The notes under the pieces were generated by a model, which made no database searches, was not told the origin of the DNA, and saw nothing but the letters and a program-made list of their open reading frames with translations. Source: Actinobacteria bacterium OK074 (GTDB lineage: Bacteria; Actinomycetota; Actinomycetes; Streptomycetales; Streptomycetaceae). Taken from it: a stretch of DNA of 37,913 nucleotides. Where the stretch lies: contig LJCV01000313.1 in the NCBI GenBank assembly GCA_001298575.1, positions 1 to 37,913 of the forward strand, read 5' to 3'. Within the stretch, counting starts at the first letter, position 1. Each line of letters begins with the position of its first letter. Positions 1 to 7,300 of this stretch are shown one piece after another. A program made the translations under genes and the position numbers.

Positions 1-9
1 CGAGGGGAT

Positions 10-570
10 TTACGGGGTGGGGGTGGGAGCGGTCGGTGGCAGGGCGAGGAGGACGTATTCGTCGGCGCCGTCCGTCTCGACGGCACCGTCGCCGTCGCCG
101 TCGTAGGAGATGTCGCCCGTGGGGCCCGTGGGGCGGAAGCCGAGCCGTTCGAGGAGGCGGATGGAGGCGGTGTTGCCGACGTGGACGTCGGCGTACAGCG
201 GGCGGACGTACTCGACGTCGGCGAGGTAGAGCCGGAGTGCGGCGGTGCCGATGCCGCGGCCCCAGTAGGCGGAGCCGAGCCAGTAGCCGAGGAAGCGGCG
301 GGGTGGGGTGCGAGCGGGGGTGGCGCGGGGTGCGGGGTTGGCGTCCGGCCAGGAAAGGATGTTCCCGGCGGGGTGCCCGTCGACGACGACGGTCCGGACG
401 GAACACTCCGGATCGCCGAGGATCTTCTTCTCCCAGTGCGCGAGGAAGGCGTCCCGGGCGCGGGGCACGAACCGGGACCGCCGGACGGCCTCGGCGTCGT
501 GCTCGTGGACGAGAAAGACGTCGAGGTCGGAGGGGATCACGTCACGGAGCCGTACATCGTCCATACCCAT
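10..570 (-). CDS. GNAT family N-acetyltransferase
   Basis: 186-residue GNAT-fold enzyme expected to transfer an acetyl group from acetyl-CoA to an amine; the substrate cannot be told from sequence. The acetyl-CoA pyrophosphate loop is visible at about residues 103-110 (WGRGIGTA), and the last core strand and helix at 128-145 (VHVGNTASIRLLERLGF). The C-terminus is low complexity (TAPTPTP). There is no Shine-Dalgarno sequence before the ATG at 570. Instead a -10-like CACACT ends six bases upstream, so the mRNA probably begins at or very near the ATG. Upstream of that lies a TGTCAGTG box described separately. The nearest minus-strand gene upstream (610-1194) is 39 bp away but is probably transcribed separately because of this promoter. 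Family call is firm; the specific function is unknown. Confidence 0.9.
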   Translation of the reverse strand: MGMDDVRLRDVIPSDLDVFLVHEHDAEAVRRSRFVPRARDAFLAHWEKKILGDPECSVRTVVVDGHPAGNILSWPDANPAPRATPARTPPRRFLGYWLGSAYWGRGIGTAALRLYLADVEYVRPLYADVHVGNTASIRLLERLGFRPTGPTGDISYDGDGDGAVETDGADEYVLLALPPTAPTPTP

Positions 571-576
571 GCCGCG

Positions 577-598
577 AGTGTGGCACCACCCACTGACA
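577..598 (-). promoter_or_regulatory. PafBC/RecA-independent damage-type leaderless promoter
   Basis: Read on the minus strand, TGTCAGTG (591-598) is followed by exactly 8 bases, then CACACT (577-582), then 6 bases, then the ATG of the GNAT gene. This architecture matches the RecA-independent DNA-damage promoter of actinobacteria (TTGTCRGTG-N8-TANNNT), which depends on PafBC. The first T of the consensus is G here, and the -10 starts with C. The match is by eye. Confidence 0.55.
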
Positions 599-609
599 CC
601 GCGGCCCCG

Positions 610-1194
610 CTACGGCTGCTGGTCGTCGCCGTCGTCGAACGTGTACCGCAGGAGGACGACGCCACTGGAGAAGGCGCGGGACTCGACGAGCCGGAGGGAG
701 GCCCTGATGTCGTCCCCTACGGGAAAGAGGCGGGTGCCGCGCCCGATGAGGACGGGATGGACGTAGACGCGCATCTCGTCGACCAGCCCGAGCCGCAGGA
801 ACTCACCCACCAACTGGGCCCCGCTGACCACGAGATCACCGCCGTCCTGGGCCTTGAGGGCGCGGATGTCCGCCGGGACGACCTCCCGCACGATGGTGGT
901 GTGCCAGTCGGCGTGCTCCAGCGTCCGGGAGAACACGACCTTGGGCATGTTCCGCCAGATCCCCGCGAACTCGACGACGGTGGCGGACGCGTCCGGGTCG
1001 CGGTCGGCGGTGGGCCAGAAGTCGGCCATGAGCTGGTGGGTGACGCGTCCGCTGAGGAAGGCGCCCATGTTCTTGAGGAAGTCGTTGAAGTGCTGGTGGA
1101 GTTCGTCGTTGACGCGATGCCAGCTGATGTCGCGGCCGGGGCCCTCGATATATCCATCGAGGGACACGGACATCGACAGAACGATCTTTCTCAT
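610..1194 (-). CDS. Dihydrofolate reductase/RibD C-terminal family protein
   Basis: 194-residue member of the RibD C-terminal / DHFR-like NAD(P)H-dependent reductase family. The N-terminus MRKIVLSMSVSLDGYI carries the typical SLDGYI motif (11-16). The region around 123-158 (VVSGAQLVGEFLRLGLVDE, then HPVLIGRGTRLF) is the family's signature. Most stand-alone members have no assigned substrate, so no pathway is claimed. The ATG is preceded by a strong AAGGAGG at 6-base spacing. Upstream is a 9-bp direct repeat (1209-1224). It is a monocistronic minus-strand gene between the GNAT gene and the secreted-protein pair, and its length is normal for the family. Confidence 0.9.
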   Translation of the reverse strand: MRKIVLSMSVSLDGYIEGPGRDISWHRVNDELHQHFNDFLKNMGAFLSGRVTHQLMADFWPTADRDPDASATVVEFAGIWRNMPKVVFSRTLEHADWHTTIVREVVPADIRALKAQDGGDLVVSGAQLVGEFLRLGLVDEMRVYVHPVLIGRGTRLFPVGDDIRASLRLVESRAFSSGVVLLRYTFDDGDDQQP

Positions 1195-1208
1195 GGCTCG
1201 CCTCCTTG

Positions 1209-1224
1209 TATCCGTTATATCCGT
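1209..1224. repeat. Direct repeat TATCCGT upstream of RibD-like gene
   Basis: TATCCGT occurs at 1209-1215 and again at 1218-1224, a period of 9 bp, just upstream of the AAGGAGG of the reductase gene. It could be an operator or a promoter element. Nothing else supports a role. Confidence 0.4.
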
Positions 1225-1297
1225 TCAACCGGGTTCCGGAAATCGGAGAAAACGGTACTCAAGGGGTGTGGGAGGGGGCGAGAGGCACGCCTGGTTC

Positions 1298-2347
1298 TCA
1301 GTGATTCACGGCTTGGATTTCTTGTACGACCACGTTTTGGGTGGCGCCGAAGATGCCGTCCGGCAAGGTTTTTTCCCCGGCGACACCGGTGCCGGTCCAG
1401 CGGATGTGCCAGGTGATCGTGGCCTTGAGCGGGAAGCTGCTGTCGCCGGACGACCGCAGATATTTCACGCCACAGGGCGGGGTCTCGTCCGACTTGCCCT
1501 TCGCGTACGCCTCGCCGATCTGGTCGTTGTCGCCGAACGTGCATACGCCGGAGGCCGGGTACGTGACCGCGTCCGTCGTCCCGGGGTCGATCTCCAGGGA
1601 GTACGGCGTGGCCGTCGCGGTCGCGGTTATACCGAGCACCGGGACGGACGCGGTGACCGACACCGGCTTGAACTCGGTCGCGTCCAGCCAGGCCCAGGTC
1701 GGGAGGTTCACCTTGGTCGTACCGGCGGGCGCGAGCGTCACCTTGGTGCCGGGGACGCGGATCTGGCCGTAGGCGAGTTCGGCGAGGACCTGCGGGGTGA
1801 CGGCGTTCTTCTTGGTGGCAGGCGGGGGGTCGCCCTTGTCCACCCAGAACATCTCATCACTGAAGCAGGAATCCCATCCCGGCGGAAAACTCTCGTCGAC
1901 GTACGCGTCCCACCAGTATCCGTCGCCCGCCTTGGCCTTGTTGAAGTCCTTGTACGGGTTCCCGTTCACGTAGTAGTCGCGCTGTTTGGCGTCCCATTCG
2001 TAACCCGTGGAATCTACCGCCCAGATCGGCGTGAGATGAGCTTCGAGTTGGGCGGGGGTGTAGGCCGGGGCGTACCAGCAGGGAGGGGGTGTCCAGGATG
2101 TGGTGGATTTCAGGGCGCCTGTGGAGCTGCCGGTGCCGTTCTTCGAACGGTCGAAGACGACGCCTCCGGCGGTTACGGAGACGGTGTCGCCGTTTGTGTT
2201 GGCGGAGGTGCTGGGGTCTGATCCGGAGGGATTCTGAGTCTTTCCAGGGTCCAGCGTGTAGTCCGCGCGCGCCACACCGGGCAGCGCAAGGAACGGCAGA
2301 CACACACCAACGGCGATCGCGACAGGAACCGACTTCGACCTGCTCAT
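1298..2347 (-). CDS. Secreted protein of unknown function
   Basis: 349-residue exported protein that I do not recognise. The chosen ATG at 2347 overlaps the stop of the upstream lipoprotein gene (TGATG) and opens a clean signal peptide (MSRSKSVPVAIAVGVCLPFL followed by a likely ALPGVARA cleavage region). A start four codons earlier is possible. The mature protein is rich in W, Y, P and D and has four clear cysteines in the body (PPCWY, DSCFS, SGVCTF, TPPCGV), suggesting two disulfides. A low-complexity Ser/Thr/Asn stretch follows the signal peptide. The C-terminal third looks like a beta-rich domain (KATITWHIRWTGTG). No anchor or transmembrane segment is visible. Coupling with the lipoprotein suggests that the two act together at the cell surface. 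Confidence 0.75.
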   Translation of the reverse strand: MSRSKSVPVAIAVGVCLPFLALPGVARADYTLDPGKTQNPSGSDPSTSANTNGDTVSVTAGGVVFDRSKNGTGSSTGALKSTTSWTPPPCWYAPAYTPAQLEAHLTPIWAVDSTGYEWDAKQRDYYVNGNPYKDFNKAKAGDGYWWDAYVDESFPPGWDSCFSDEMFWVDKGDPPPATKKNAVTPQVLAELAYGQIRVPGTKVTLAPAGTTKVNLPTWAWLDATEFKPVSVTASVPVLGITATATATPYSLEIDPGTTDAVTYPASGVCTFGDNDQIGEAYAKGKSDETPPCGVKYLRSSGDSSFPLKATITWHIRWTGTGVAGEKTLPDGIFGATQNVVVQEIQAVNH

Positions 2348-3000
2348 CAAGGCTGGCACGCGGCGCTCCCACTCTGCGAGATCATTTTTTGGATCACCCA
2401 GACACCCTTGCTGTTCCGCTTGAGTGATGTGTGGTAGCTGACATAACTCTGAGCGGTTACCTTGGTCTTCTTGATTTTGTTGGTCTGCAGGTACTTGACA
2501 TACGCCTTACCCTGATCTTCGCAATAGCTGAAAGAAGCGGTCCCACCTTTCTCCACAGCTACTTCGGGCGAGTAGAAGCGAATGGTGCCCGTGATGCTGG
2601 CTTTGTGATCCACATAGTTCTGAATGAACTCCTGCGTACCAGCAGCGGCTTCGCCTTCGTAGTAGTAGAGGTACGCCTTGTCGAGCGCATTCTGGTTGAC
2701 GATCGCCAAGTCCACGGCCTTGATGGACTGCTCGGCGTCGGACAGGATCGCGTCCTTGTCCTTGTCGCCCGTCGCAGGCCAGTCGAAGGTGTACGAAAGA
2801 TCCGACGGCAGCTCGATCTTCGGACGACCAGACGCCGTCGACGCCGAAGCACTCGGCGAAGCCGACGCAGCGCCCCCCGTCTCGGCCCCCGCGATCTTGC
2901 CATTGCCGTCAGAACTGTCATCACCCCCGCACGCAGACAGCGAAAGGGCCGCAGCGGCGGTCAGCGTGACCGCTGCGAGCAGGGTGCGGTGGCGGTTCAC
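2347..3000 (-). CDS. Probable lipoprotein of unknown function
   Basis: 217-residue predicted lipoprotein. I chose the GTG at 3000 because a GGGGGAG ribosome site lies 6-8 bases upstream and the protein then starts with a compact lipoprotein signal (VNRHRTLLAAVTLTAAAALS) and the lipobox LSAC followed by GGDD. The open frame extends a further 42 codons upstream, but that stretch is not signal-like. After a Ser/Ala/Pro linker, a folded domain of about 150 residues (DWPATGDKDKDAILSDAEQS to the C-terminal KMISQSGSAACQP) resembles the small NTF2-like secreted proteins of Streptomyces, although I cannot assign it. Its stop overlaps the start of the next secreted-protein gene. Confidence 0.75.
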   Translation of the reverse strand: MNRHRTLLAAVTLTAAAALSLSACGGDDSSDGNGKIAGAETGGAASASPSASASTASGRPKIELPSDLSYTFDWPATGDKDKDAILSDAEQSIKAVDLAIVNQNALDKAYLYYYEGEAAAGTQEFIQNYVDHKASITGTIRFYSPEVAVEKGGTASFSYCEDQGKAYVKYLQTNKIKKTKVTAQSYVSYHTSLKRNSKGVWVIQKMISQSGSAACQP

Positions 3001-3296
3001 AGTCGGCTCCCCCGTGGGATAAGTCTTCTCTTGAGCGAACCAACGGTATCCACAGGGGCCCACAGGCACCAGGGTTACCTCTGTTGCCCGCCAGGGATTC
3101 ATGGACCCAAAACGCCCTTTTCCCATCCCACTTACCCCATATCGAGTTCGTGGAGGAGTTGGCGGAGATGCTGACCGGCTGACCGGGGAGCCGCCTCGCT
3201 CAGGCGCGTCACCTGTTCGCCACGCGTAACCCCCGGCTCGTCAGGAGTTCCTCTTGTCTTGGCGGAGCGGCACCCCTGCGGCGCACCCCGGGTGCC

Positions 3297-3302
3297 TACA
3301 CT
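3297..3302 (+). promoter_or_regulatory. Leaderless -10 box of the catalase gene
   Basis: TACACT ends six bases before the ATG at 3309, which places the transcription start on the start codon. No Shine-Dalgarno sequence and no convincing -35 are present. Confidence 0.5.
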
Positions 3303-3308
3303 CCCGCC

Positions 3309-4244
3309 ATGAACGACCACTCCCCCACTCCCCTCGCCGTCGCCGCCGTCGACGCCATCGAGCGGGTCAGCGGCACCTACCCCGGCCGGCGGCGCGTGCA
3401 CGCCCGCGGGCTCTGCTACGACGGTGTCTTCGTGCCCTCCGGCGACGCGGCCCCGCTCACCACCGCCGGGCATCTCCAGACGACCCCGGTCCCCGTCGTC
3501 GTACGGTTCTCGAACTCGAACACCAACCCGACCGTGCCCGACGGCGTACGTGCCGGGCGGGGGCTCGCGGTGCGGTTCCTGCTCGCGGACGGGGGCGCCA
3601 CCGACCTCGTCTCCGTGAACATTCCGGTGTTCTTCGCGGCCAGTCCGGAGCAATTCATCGAGCTGCTGGGCGCGTTGGAGAAGGACCCCGCCACCGGGGT
3701 ACCCGATCCCGCCCGGGTAGGGGCGTACGTCGGCGCGCATCCCACGGCAGGGCTCGGACTCCAGGAGGCCACCAGGATGCCGATTCCGGTCAGTTACGGG
3801 ACCGCCCGCTACTGGGGCATCCACGCCTTCGTCTGGGTCGACGCGCAGGGCGGACGGCACCCGGTGCGGTACCGGTGGGAACCCGACGCGGGGCTGCGGG
3901 AGTTGAGCGCCGAGGAGGCCGAAGGGCAACAACCCGAGTACCTCGCCGAGGAGTTGGTACGGCGGCTCGACGACGGTCCCGTCGGGTTCACCCTGCGTGT
4001 GCAGCTCGGGCAGGACGGCGACCCCACCGACGACCCCACCGTGCCCTGGCCCGCCGACCGGCCCGAGATCGTCGCCGGGCAGCTGCGCGTCAAGTCACCC
4101 GTCGCCGACCAGGAGTACTGGGCGGGCCAGGTCTTCGACCCCACCCGCGTCACCACCGGCATCGACCTCTCCGACGACCCCGTCCTCGCCTTCCGCAGCC
4201 AGGCGTACGGCGTCTCCTACGAACGCCGGGCGGACGGGCGCTGA
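3309..4244 (+). CDS. Small catalase-family (SrpA-type) haem protein
   Basis: 311-residue minimal catalase-fold protein, much shorter than the roughly 480 residues or more of full haem catalases. The distal side is recognisable: the VHARG motif supplies the essential His at about 31, and VSVNIPVFF supplies the distal Asn at about 104, matching GNNTPVFF of catalases. The proximal side is near the C-terminus, where R296 and Y300 (RSQAY) fit the R-x-x-x-Y haem-ligand pattern. The NADPH-binding and flavodoxin-like parts of large catalases are absent. Related small proteins often show peroxidase rather than strong catalase activity. No signal peptide, so cytoplasmic. The gene stands alone, divergent from the lipoprotein and convergent with the OmpA-like gene. 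Confidence 0.88.
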   Translation: MNDHSPTPLAVAAVDAIERVSGTYPGRRRVHARGLCYDGVFVPSGDAAPLTTAGHLQTTPVPVVVRFSNSNTNPTVPDGVRAGRGLAVRFLLADGGATDLVSVNIPVFFAASPEQFIELLGALEKDPATGVPDPARVGAYVGAHPTAGLGLQEATRMPIPVSYGTARYWGIHAFVWVDAQGGRHPVRYRWEPDAGLRELSAEEAEGQQPEYLAEELVRRLDDGPVGFTLRVQLGQDGDPTDDPTVPWPADRPEIVAGQLRVKSPVADQEYWAGQVFDPTRVTTGIDLSDDPVLAFRSQAYGVSYERRADGR

Positions 4245-4275
4245 TCCGTCACCGTCCGTCCGTGCCCGTCGTGCC

Positions 4276-4932
4276 TCAACTGCCGGACGGGCTACCGCTG
4301 TCCGTCGTCTCGCCCCTCGGGAACGTCACCTCCACCCGGCGGTTCTTGCGGCGGCCCTCCTCCGTCGCGTTGGAGGCGATCGGATAGTCCTCGCTGTAGC
4401 CGCGCACCTGGTACGTGACGTCGGAGTCCGAGTTGCCCAGGTGCGCGGCGAGTTGGTCCTGGACCGCCTGGGCGCGCTTCTTGGAGAGCGTCAGGCCGTG
4501 CGCGTACGAGCCGAGGTTGTCGGTGAAGCCGAAGACCCGGACCATCGGCGCGTTCTGGGCCTTGATCTCGTCGGCGATCGCGTTGATGCGGGAGCTTGCG
4601 GCCGGGTTGAGCTTGGAACTGTCCTTCGGGAAGAGGACTTCGGCCTGGAGCGCGAAGGTGACGTTCTCGTTGGTGTCCTCCCGGCGTTCCTCGCCGCCGA
4701 GGTCCTCCACGACCGTCTTGATGTCCAGGACCTTGGCGGCGGCCAGCGTGGCACCGGAGGCGAGCTTCAGGCCGGGGCTGGTGGGGTCGACGGTGGGGGG
4801 CGGGGAGGTGGTGACCGTGCCCGGGGGTTCACTGGGGTCGGTGTCGTCGGCCAGGGCCGGCGGGGCACCGAGCGCCAGGACGATCAGAACCGCCAGGGCC
4901 ACCGCGGCAGTTGGGCGCGTCGTGGGGGTCAT
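4276..4932 (-). CDS. OmpA-family peptidoglycan-binding protein, last gene of the Tad operon
   Basis: 218-residue exported protein. A signal peptide (TAAVALAVLIVLALGAPPALA) is followed by a Thr/Pro linker and an OmpA C-terminal domain over roughly the last 115 residues. Motifs include LFPKDSSKLNP, FGFTDNLGS (the Asp that contacts diaminopimelate) and the closing NRRVEV (the Arg contact). Such domains bind the DAP-type peptide stem of peptidoglycan, so the protein probably sits in the cell wall and may anchor or guide the pilus, as OmpA-like TadF/CpaC-region proteins do elsewhere. The ATG at 4932 has a GGCGAG site five bases upstream; a GTG at 4938 would instead overlap the upstream stop as GTGA. 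It is coupled to the lipoprotein gene. Confidence 0.88.
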   Translation of the reverse strand: MTPTTRPTAAVALAVLIVLALGAPPALADDTDPSEPPGTVTTSPPPTVDPTSPGLKLASGATLAAAKVLDIKTVVEDLGGEERREDTNENVTFALQAEVLFPKDSSKLNPAASSRINAIADEIKAQNAPMVRVFGFTDNLGSYAHGLTLSKKRAQAVQDQLAAHLGNSDSDVTYQVRGYSEDYPIASNATEEGRRKNRRVEVTFPRGETTDSGSPSGS

Positions 4933-4934
4933 GG

Positions 4935-5528
4935 TCACTCGCCGTCGCTGATCTTGATGGCGGCGGGGGGCATGTCGCCGACCTCGAAGTCGACCTCGGT
5001 GGTGGAGGTGGGCGGGGCCGGGAACTGGGCGTACCAGGTGGTTGTCGCGCCCGACTTGACGCCCACGCCGAACGTCGTGCACAGGCAGTCCCCCGAAGTG
5101 TCGCGGAGGATCAGGTACTTCTTCTTGCCCTTCTGGTCGACCAGGCTCGCCCCGGCCATCGAGCCGCCGTTCTTGGCCAACTCCTGTTCGTCACCACGCC
5201 AGTTGACGCCGACGAACACCGAGTCCGTGTTGTTGGTGACGGTTCCGTTCACGGTGACGAACCCGCCGTCCTCCCGCTCCGCGGACGTCACCGTCAGCGT
5301 GATCCCGTTCTCGCCCTTCACTTCGGCGAGGACGGTGTCGGACGACGGTGCCGTCGACGCCGTCGCGCTGTCGCCGCTGCCACTGGCCGAAGGGGCGGAC
5401 GAGGACGACTCCTTGCCGGAGTTGTCGTCGCCTCCCCCGCCGCACCCGGCCACCGTGAGGAGCAGCCCGGCGGTGACCGCCACCGCGCTCAGCGCCCCGC
5501 GGCCCTTCCTGGTGTGCCGAAAGTCCAT
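4935..5528 (-). CDS. Lipoprotein of the Tad/Flp pilus operon
   Basis: 197-residue predicted lipoprotein. It has a positively charged N-terminus (MDFRHTRKGRG), a hydrophobic core and the lipobox TVAGC near residue 29, followed by a Gly/Ser-rich linker. The remaining 130 residues form a single beta-rich domain (EVKGENGITLTVTSAERED, later GDCLCTTFGVGVKSG) that resembles DUF4352-like extracellular domains. It contains a CLC pair that may form a disulfide. The ATG has AAGGAAG about eight bases upstream. The gene lies 33 bp after the TadG-like gene and overlaps the OmpA-like gene, so a role on the outer face of the pilus machinery is inferred from position only. Confidence 0.8.
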   Translation of the reverse strand: MDFRHTRKGRGALSAVAVTAGLLLTVAGCGGGGDDNSGKESSSSAPSASGSGDSATASTAPSSDTVLAEVKGENGITLTVTSAEREDGGFVTVNGTVTNNTDSVFVGVNWRGDEQELAKNGGSMAGASLVDQKGKKKYLILRDTSGDCLCTTFGVGVKSGATTTWYAQFPAPPTSTTEVDFEVGDMPPAAIKISDGE

Positions 5529-5561
5529 CGGTACGGCTTCCTTTCAGTCGGCGCGCCCGGC

Positions 5562-6170
5562 TCACTCGGCCAGGTGCACAGAGAACAGCACGGACGCGTC
5601 GGGAAGGTCACCCGTTTCGAACTTTCCGGGATCGATGTCGATCTGCCTGCCATCGCAGTCGAGTTGGAGGGGCTTCGTGGGATCGGCGTCGAGGTCGAAG
5701 GTGCAGCGCGGCTGGATGACGGCGGTGGCGTGTGCCGTGGCGTGCTGGTTCTCGGTGCCCGGGATGATGGAGTCGCCGACCGTGTAATCCGTCCGGACCG
5801 CGACCCGGAACCCCGGGTAGCCGTCCTCCGTGACGAGTTCGACACCCTGGACGGTCGAGTTATTCTCGGCGGCCAGTTGCTGGGCAGCACCCGCGGCGCC
5901 CGTGTCGGCCGGGGCCTGTCCGTCCAGCCAGTCCAGCCAGTTGTCGTCGCCCTGGCCGATCGCCACGCCCAACTGGTCCAGCAGGTTGTCCCGGCCGTCC
6001 TGCGCGGCCGCCAACGCGGCGGCGTCCGCCGCGGACTGGGCTCCGTTCCGGGCGGACGCGGCTTGGGCGAAGGCGAAGAAGGCGAACGCGGCGAAGAGCA
6101 GAATCCCCATCAGCCAGACGTACAGCGGGAGAATCTGCCCTCGGTCGTTCGCGGAGAGAGTTGTGGTCAG
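5562..6170 (-). CDS. TadG/TadE-like pilus-associated protein, apparent CTG start
   Basis: About 202 residues. It begins with the conserved N-terminus DRGQILPLYVWLMGILLF, a single transmembrane helix, then FAFAQAASARNGAQSAADAA, typical of Streptomyces Tad-locus TadG-like proteins. The C-terminal 120 residues form an extracellular domain ending SVLFSVHLAE. Unlike TadE there is no Glu at +5 after the Gly, so it may not be processed as a pilin. No ATG, GTG or TTG occurs in frame between the start of this domain and well inside the upstream pilin gene (about 6350). The only sensible start is the CTG at 6170, which overlaps the pilin stop (CTGA). It lies 33 bp upstream of the lipoprotein gene. Confidence 0.75.
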   Translation of the reverse strand: MTTTLSANDRGQILPLYVWLMGILLFAAFAFFAFAQAASARNGAQSAADAAALAAAQDGRDNLLDQLGVAIGQGDDNWLDWLDGQAPADTGAAGAAQQLAAENNSTVQGVELVTEDGYPGFRVAVRTDYTVGDSIIPGTENQHATAHATAVIQPRCTFDLDADPTKPLQLDCDGRQIDIDPGKFETGDLPDASVLFSVHLAE

Positions 6171-6391
6171 CCGCCGGTGACCGAGGTGACCGCGGTCGAG
6201 ATCGCGCCGCTGATCACGTTGTCCAGTCCCAGCGCCTTGATGGCCGTGAAAATCGCCGCAATGATGATCAACAACCCCGCATACTCCACGAACCCGGCCC
6301 CCGCGTCCCGGCCCCGCCCCCGCATCCGGGAGGCGACCGTCCTGCGCCACTCCGAGGCTCGGCGCCTCGCCCCGGTTCCGGCTCCGGTCAT
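6167..6391 (-). CDS. flp: Flp-type pilin (class IVb)
   Basis: 74-residue pilin precursor and probably the main pilus subunit. The leader is basic (RRRASEWRRTVASRMRGRG). The processing site DAG|AGFVEY has Glu at +5 and Tyr at +6, as in Flp pilins, followed by the hydrophobic helix AGLLIIIAAIFTAIKALGL and a short Thr/Ser/Gly tail. I chose the ATG at 6391 because GAGGA lies five bases upstream; an ATG at 6406 with AGGG upstream is also possible. A 144-bp gap separates it from the response regulator, the largest gap inside the operon. This may mean an extra promoter or attenuator for the abundant subunit. The stop overlaps the start of the TadG-like gene. Confidence 0.85.
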   Translation of the reverse strand: MTGAGTGARRRASEWRRTVASRMRGRGRDAGAGFVEYAGLLIIIAAIFTAIKALGLDNVISGAISTAVTSVTGG

Positions 6392-6535
6392 CGAAATCCT
6401 CGCCATGGTGGACCCTGCCCTCCCGCACGACGCTGCGGTCACTGTTGCTGCCGATCCGAACACCGTATGTGAGAAAACGCGCACGTAGAGAGGGCCCAGG
6501 GGCCCAACTTCTGTTCGGGTTCGGCGGGGTGGGGG
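6392..6535 (-). other. Intergenic stretch before flp
   Basis: 144 bp between the response regulator and the pilin gene. On the minus strand it contains GGGCCCCTGGGCCC, a short self-complementary GC block that could act as a weak attenuator, followed by an AT-richer stretch (GTTTTCTCACATACGG). I see no certain -10/-35 pair. Confidence 0.35.
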
Positions 6536-7300
6536 TCATGCCGGCCACCCCTCCCGGGTCGTGCCGAGCCAGTGGGCAATCGCTTCGCTGCGGGTCGCGC
6601 TGTGCAGTTTTGCGAAGATGCGATTGATGTGGTTCTTCACGGTCTTCTCGCTGATGAAACAGGCGGCGGCGATCTGCCGGTTGCTCATCCCGGTCGCGAT
6701 GAGATCCATGACCTCCACCTCCCTTGAACTCAGGCCGAAGTCCAGGCGGTTGGGGACCGTACGGGCCAGGCGCACCACGCGCGCCGGACTCCCCTTCCAC
6801 GAATGTGCCACAACTGGTTGCAGTCGTGAAGGTTTTTCGACTGTTTCGTGGGAAGTGCCGGGTCGGGACAGGACAGTCGGGGGCCGGAGTGCCACGCAGG
6901 GCGAAAGAGGACTGCCGCCGCGGCTCACCTGCCGTACGGCCGTGGCCAGTTCCGCCGCGGTGAAGTCGCCGTGCACGAGGTAGCCGGACGCCCCGCGGCG
7001 CAGGGCCTCCGCCACCACCTGGGGTTCCGCGCTGTAGGTCAACATCAACACCCGTGTCGTACGGGCGAGTTCGGGCAGGGCGGTGAGGCCGTCCGTGCCG
7101 GGCATGCGGACGTCCAGGAGGACCACGTCCGGGCGGTGGACGGCGGTCAGGGTGCGGGCCCGGTCGCCGTCCGACGCCTCCGCCACCACCTCCATGTCCG
7201 GGTGGGTGCCCAACAGGGCCGACAGACCGGCCCGTACGACCGGGTTGTCGTCGGCGACCAGCACACGCAGCGGCGGGCCGGGAACTGCCTGGTCAGGCAT
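6536..7300 (-). CDS. NarL/LuxR-type response regulator in the Tad operon
   Basis: 254-residue two-component response regulator. The receiver domain covers about residues 11-128, with the acidic pair D17-D18, phospho-acceptor D63 (VVLLDVRMPG) and switch Thr near 88 (LMLTYS). The LuxR-type helix-turn-helix is at 190-245 (LSSREVEVMDLIATGMSNRQ to KTVKNHINRIFAKL). The position usually held by the conserved receiver Lys (GYLLKD in NarL) reads GYLVHGD, so Lys is replaced by His110. That may change phosphorylation or switching. A 60-residue linker joins the domains. The gene overlaps the kinase gene by 8 bp, so the two form a pair. Its position just upstream of flp suggests control of the pilus genes. 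Confidence 0.93.
   Translation of the reverse strand: MPDQAVPGPPLRVLVADDNPVVRAGLSALLGTHPDMEVVAEASDGDRARTLTAVHRPDVVLLDVRMPGTDGLTALPELARTTRVLMLTYSAEPQVVAEALRRGASGYLVHGDFTAAELATAVRQVSRGGSPLSPCVALRPPTVLSRPGTSHETVEKPSRLQPVVAHSWKGSPARVVRLARTVPNRLDFGLSSREVEVMDLIATGMSNRQIAAACFISEKTVKNHINRIFAKLHSATRSEAIAHWLGTTREGWPA

Noticed and set aside
3127..3175. Short plus-strand reading that ends IEFVEELAEMLTG, like the C-terminus of a lost gene
   Set aside because: Too short, with no start or ribosome site and no recognisable upstream homology. It could be a remnant, but the sequence does not prove it.
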